The notes under the pieces were generated by a model. That model was not told the DNA's origin and did not search any database. It saw only the letters and a list, made by a program, of their open reading frames with translations. 64,000 nucleotides of DNA from Craspedostauros australis (lineage: Eukaryota > Bacillariophyta > Bacillariophyceae > Mastogloiales > Achnanthaceae), in contig JAMXDE010000023.1 of assembly GCA_026770025.1 (NCBI GenBank), positions 992,001 to 1,056,000 of the forward strand, written 5' to 3'. A program made the translations under genes and the position numbers. The number at the start of each line of letters is the position of its first letter. Position 1 is the stretch's first letter. Shown piece after piece: positions 60,780-64,000 of the stretch.

Positions 60780-61313
60780 GATGTAGATGTTTCTGGAGAG
60801 TATAGTTGTTAGCTAGTTGGATGTGTTGAACTGGTCTGAGACGAAGTGAGGAAAGGAGAGCATGGGATGAAGGTCGACCATTTGTTGACAACAACAACAA
60901 CAACTGCTGCTACTACTACTACTACTACACTACTAGAGCGAGCACAAGCATGGAACACAACAGCGAGTGCGCATGGCATTGGCGAGGAAAGTTGTGAAAT
61001 GGAGCGAAAGAGTGGCGATGATTTCCGAAGTTGTGAGCGGATGGCGATGATGTTGGATGTGTGATGTGTTTTGTGTGATGTGTTTTGTGTGATGTGTTTT
61101 GTGTCATGTGTGTTGTGACGAGCAAAATGTGAGATCATGTCGCAGATGCTAACGTGTATTTAACGCGTACCAAACGAACGACAATCCCGGCGTCTATTCC
61201 GTGACTGGATGACATAGGGTAAATGCACGAGAACATAATCGAACTTTCTGCGAAACAACTAGGAAGTTCACGGGGGTCGACCCATACGACTTCACAAAAC
61301 ATTTGAATATGTA
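60780..61313. other. Transposon right interior, transposase promoter side
   Basis: This stretch upstream of the transposase start contains an AAC/TAC triplet run at about 60888-60932 and a 14-bp tandem repeat at 61058-61113 (unit GATGTGTTTTGTGT, about four copies, the last one diverged). The repeats may be replication slippage products or part of the transposase promoter. Confidence 0.6.
61058..61113. repeat. 14-bp tandem repeat, four copies
   Basis: GATGTGTTTTGTGT is repeated three times perfectly and followed by a diverged fourth copy. It lies inside the transposon, about 280 bp upstream of the transposase ATG. Confidence 0.88.
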
Positions 61314-61465
61314 TAAAACTTAAAATAGGATCTAACTAAAAAATCCATCGGTTAATTATTTGTATTAGACCTGCAAGGATTACGAATATGTGCTTGGTTG
61401 GGATATTCAAGATAAATTTTATAGACGCCAATAACGGAGTGCAGGTCGACTCACTGATCGGGCTC
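61314..61465 (-). repeat. Right terminal inverted repeat
   Basis: This is the complement of the left end, ending GATCGGGCTC at the right border. It keeps the outer 39 bases unchanged and the AGCACATATTCGTAATCC core. Confidence 0.92.
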
Positions 61466-61469
61466 CTAT
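61466..61469. other. Right target-site duplication CTAT
   Basis: CTAT directly follows the right inverted repeat. The bases beyond it (GTGTT) do not match the left flank, so the duplication is four bases. Confidence 0.75.
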
Positions 61470-61787
61470 GTGTTCTTCCTGTGTTGTGTCAAAAGGTGTC
61501 GAGCATGCGAACTTTCTTTTTTGTTCTTTGTTGATAATCGAGTCAGTCGCACGTTTGAGCGTGGGAGCCGTTCGAGGCCATTCGGACGGACAAAATGGCG
61601 CCAAAAGAAGAGCCTCTCAGATACTCCGGGGAGGCGCACGAACGTGTCCGTGCTCCGCAACACTCCACAAATCCGACGACACGAGGAATCTTCAAGGGGC
61701 AAAGTACATCATAAAATCAGAACAACTGCAAACATCATCATCGCATTGTATTATTGTACGATCTATTCTATACATCCACATCCACCC

Positions 61788-62240
61788 ATGACTATGTTGG
61801 TCCGCACCCTCGTCTCTCAACTCTCCCGCAACACCGCGGTCCTCACCAAGAGCTTGCCAGCACGGTGCCTGCTGTCATCGATGCCAGACTATGACACTCG
61901 GGCGACGAAGTACGGGTTCCTCCGTCCGCCCGAATTGAAGGAGCTGCTGAATACCCAACCGACGGCCGTGCTGCTGGATGTGCGCACTCAGGAGGAGATC
62001 GACGACTCGGGGCGATTCACGTGGAAAGATCTGCGTTGGGTACACCAGTCCTGCACTGGGGAGGATGCCACGGAGTTGGCACAAAAGGCAGATGAGCTGT
62101 TTCCCGATGAGACGACCCCCATCGTCGTGTACTGCAAGAGCGGGCATCGGGCCAACAAGGCGCAAGAGGTGCTGACGGCCGGAGGCCATGCATCCGTGTA
62201 CAATGCCGGCGGGTACGATGACATCAAGGGACTGGATTAA
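61788..62240 (+). CDS. Single-domain rhodanese (sulfurtransferase), probably mitochondrial
   Basis: A 150-residue protein from the ATG at 61788. The N-terminus MTMLVRTLVSQLSRNTAVLT, then KSLPARC, is rich in Arg, Ser and Leu and lacks acids, like a mitochondrial presequence. The rhodanese fold follows with TAVLLDVRTQEEIDDSGRFT and the catalytic loop VVYCKSGHRANKAQEVLTAG, whose Cys forms the persulfide, then ASVYNAGGYDDIKG. Rhodaneses move sulfane sulfur to acceptors such as cyanide or thiols; the loop CKSGHRA is the common single-domain form. The frame is open upstream to 61470, but that part comes from the transposon flank. It stands about 320 bp right of the transposon, so its promoter region lies near the insertion. 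Confidence 0.88.
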   Translation: MTMLVRTLVSQLSRNTAVLTKSLPARCLLSSMPDYDTRATKYGFLRPPELKELLNTQPTAVLLDVRTQEEIDDSGRFTWKDLRWVHQSCTGEDATELAQKADELFPDETTPIVVYCKSGHRANKAQEVLTAGGHASVYNAGGYDDIKGLD

Positions 62241-62439
62241 GCTTGTTTCGAAGCAACGGTCACAGCAACAGCCATGCACACGGAGAGGACTCTGCACGAA
62301 ATACAGCGCCATGAACGCACATTAGCAAACAGGCGTCGACTATAAGCGCAACCCCATCTTCTATTATTCGTTTGTTGTCGTGTCCTGATTCAGTCCGTGC
62401 ATACTATAACTTTACCCATATCCGAGCCATGATACGCAT

Positions 62440-63992
62440 TCAAACCCCATCAACCTTGGATCTCAGCGATTGGTTCATCAGGAATTTGGTACGGTTCGAA
62501 TCCAACGACGATGCCGTGCCTCTGCGTTCGTTGGCCAGCATCACGAGCGACGACAGGATCTCGCAGATGGATTTGAAGGTCGGACGATCGGCGGGATTGG
62601 CAGACCACATGCGTTCCAGCAATACCAGCAGCTGCTGGGAGTACTTGCGTTTCATCTTGTTCCCGATCTTCGGCCGCTTGCTTTTCATGACGGCGAATTC
62701 GAAATGCTGATCGGCGTTCATGGATTCGTACGCGGCCTTGCATGTCAACACCTCCCACGCAACGATGCTAAACGAGTACACATCCACGGACAGCCCGTAA
62801 TCCTTGGACAGCACCACCTCCGGGGCCATGTAGCGACGGCTGCCCGTCAGCCCGGTCGCTTCGTATTGGTCTGGAGCATTGCGTAAGTCCGCCTTCTTCA
62901 ATTCCTTCGCCAAACCGAAATCGAACAGCCGGATGTCCCCCCGAAAGTCGAACGCAGCATTATCGGGCTTCAAGTCACGGAACACAATCCTGACGGAATC
63001 GGCGACAGAAACACCAACCGGCCATAGATTTTACGTAGTGAGATGTGCAGAGCGTTGATGGAGTGAGTATGTCTTGTATTGATGCTCTGGCACCATTCCA
63101 AATCACATTCCAAATCTTATCGAGTAAATGTGCGAGAATACTCTTGTAGTGCACGCGCCTCCAAAGCAAAACACACAGCAACTTACTTGTTCTTGTGCAG
63201 ATACCTCATGGCGCGCGCAATGTCGAATATGGCCAACATCTTGTCCGCGATGATGTCGGCGCTGACGGCATCCTGCTTGGAACCTTTCCCTGTTTGCTTG
63301 GCATTCGTGGCATTCGTGGCATTCGTCTTGGCCTTGACCTTCTGCATGGACCGCAGCAAACCCGACAGTACGCCGCCGCCGATCTTCTTCGTGCCGCCGG
63401 CCTCTTCGACTTCCCATTCTTCGATCTTGTCTGCGAGCGTCATTTGCAGACAGTCCATGATGATTCCAAAATGGAATGCGCCAGGTTCGCCGACCACCCC
63501 GCGGATTCGGACGATGTTGGGATGCACGATGCTGGAAAGGAACTTGGCTTCGCAAGCCAAATCCACGCTGGCTTCCAACCTCATCTCCTTTTGCCGTCTG
63601 TTGTTGCCTTCGAATAAGGCCGGACGTATCTTCTTGATGGCATACCGCGCGCGTCCCAGGCGCCAGCAGTGCGTTGCCATGTAGTCTCTGAACCCGGCTT
63701 CCTCGCCATCCACATCATCGTGCAAGTTATCGTGCAAGTTATCGTGCTCGTCGTCGTGCTCGCTGTCCATATCCAGCGAGAATAACCCGTTCTGCGCGTC
63801 TTCCACGTCATTCGCCGTGGAGATGGTGGAGGACTCGCAACACTCTGACTCGACTTGCAAGCTCGCAGTCGGACTTGCGCTTGTGTGTTGATGTGGTGTT
63901 TGTCTGTTGGCTTCCTCTTCTATCGATTTGGATGCTCCACCGTTCTCGAGCTCGTTGATGCCGGCGAATGATACTCGGGTCGCCACAGACAT
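62440..63992 (-). CDS. Tyrosine-kinase-like protein kinase, two exons
   Basis: Exon 1 is 63992-63187, the 197-bp intron has donor GTAAGT at 63186 and acceptor CGTCAG at 62990, and exon 2 is 62989-62440; the phases match and give 451 residues. Motifs: the Lys of YAIKKIRP, the helix C Glu within RLEASVDLACEAKFLSSIVH, then HPNIVRIRG, HFGIIMDCLQMTLADKI. Across the splice joint stands YLHKNKIVFRDLKPDN (catalytic Asp in FRD), then IRLFDFGLAKEL, YMAPEV, VDVYSFSIVAWEVLTC and ADRPTFKSICEIL. The usual HRD is FRD, while DFG and the Lys are kept, so it should be active. The Gly-rich loop is reduced (MATHCWRLGRARYAIKK). An insert rich in Lys/Asn/Ala (about residues 185-235) splits the N-lobe from helix D. 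The N-terminal 110 residues are acidic and disordered. The gene starts eight bases inside the window end, so an upstream exon could be missing. Confidence 0.9.
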
Positions 63993-64000
63993 GGACCCAC

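Larger units (their letters stand above)
55399..61465. mobile_element. Complete DNA transposon, 6067 bp
   Basis: The element is bounded by 152-bp terminal inverted repeats beginning GAGCCCGATCAGTGAGTCG, about nine in ten bases identical between the ends, and flanked by a CTAT duplication. It carries an intact 1175-residue DDE transposase on the minus strand and a region of long plus-strand frames on its left. The 4-bp duplication fits Sola-type transposons and excludes TA, TTAA and 8-bp families, but the ends are not CACTA and the transposase motif set (DHKQK, QSDNACC, TEAQTGKSMLD) does not let me name a superfamily. It sits between the PDZ gene and the rhodanese gene and breaks no visible gene. 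Because the transposase frame is unbroken and the ends and duplication are clean, the insertion looks recent and possibly still active; the 10 percent TIR divergence argues for some age or for loose TIR requirements. Confidence 0.9.

Noticed and set aside
55399-61465. Polinton-type or retroelement origin of the 6-kb element
   Set aside because: No polymerase, capsid, integrase or reverse transcriptase is visible; size, 152-bp inverted repeats and a single DDE transposase fit a plain DNA transposon.

Overview
The window looks like nuclear DNA of a photosynthetic stramenopile (ochrophyte), most likely a diatom or close relative. Three things point there. A DUF6824 domain, which I know mainly from diatoms, sits in the first gene. 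Three proteins (RNase HII, a DUF1995 protein, an ABHD10-like hydrolase) start with a signal peptide followed directly by Phe, the ASAFAP-type entry signal of red-lineage complex plastids. The genes are dense, intron-poor and eukaryotic (GT-AG introns of about 200-480 bp). The species cannot be named from sequence alone.

Layout. 1-12 kb: CRAL-TRIO/DUF6824 protein (+), plastid RNase HII (-), PIF1-type helicase with a BRCT tail (+), a conserved unknown protein (-), a 1.9-kb gene-poor gap, then a 16-unit ankyrin protein (+). 12-24 kb: Caf16-like ABC ATPase (-), EF-hand protein (+), plastid DUF1995 protein (+), Stc1-domain protein (-), mRNA-decapping Nudix enzyme DCP2 (-), P-loop kinase of the uridine-kinase/YFH7 type (+), DGAT2 acyltransferase (+). 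24-37 kb: LITAF-domain protein with a 25-nt first exon (+), three-exon CDC14 phosphatase (-), ABHD10-like hydrolase (+), ArfGAP with a very long Ser/Arg-rich tail (-). 38-52 kb: secreted protein with two 8-cysteine repeats (+), secreted possibly GPI-anchored protein (-), polytopic membrane protein whose last exon I place by phase and sense (+), a 2191-residue protein in two exons (+). 52-64 kb: tail-anchored tandem-PDZ protein (-), a 6.07-kb DNA transposon, rhodanese (+), TKL-type kinase (-, runs to the window end).

The most notable single object is the transposon at 55399-61465. It has 152-bp terminal inverted repeats, a CTAT target duplication, an intact 1175-residue DDE transposase ORF and a second region of long overlapping ORFs. 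I could not assign the superfamily. I saw no rRNA, convincing tRNA, CRISPR array or retroelement.

Several gene models come from manual splicing (kinase, CDC14, LITAF, membrane protein, 2191-aa protein, ankyrin start, GPI-like protein). In each the donor, acceptor and phase agree, but none is backed by transcripts here. The genes do not form one pathway. The nearest to a functional pair is Stc1-domain plus DCP2, both tied to RNA metabolism and next to each other on the same strand.
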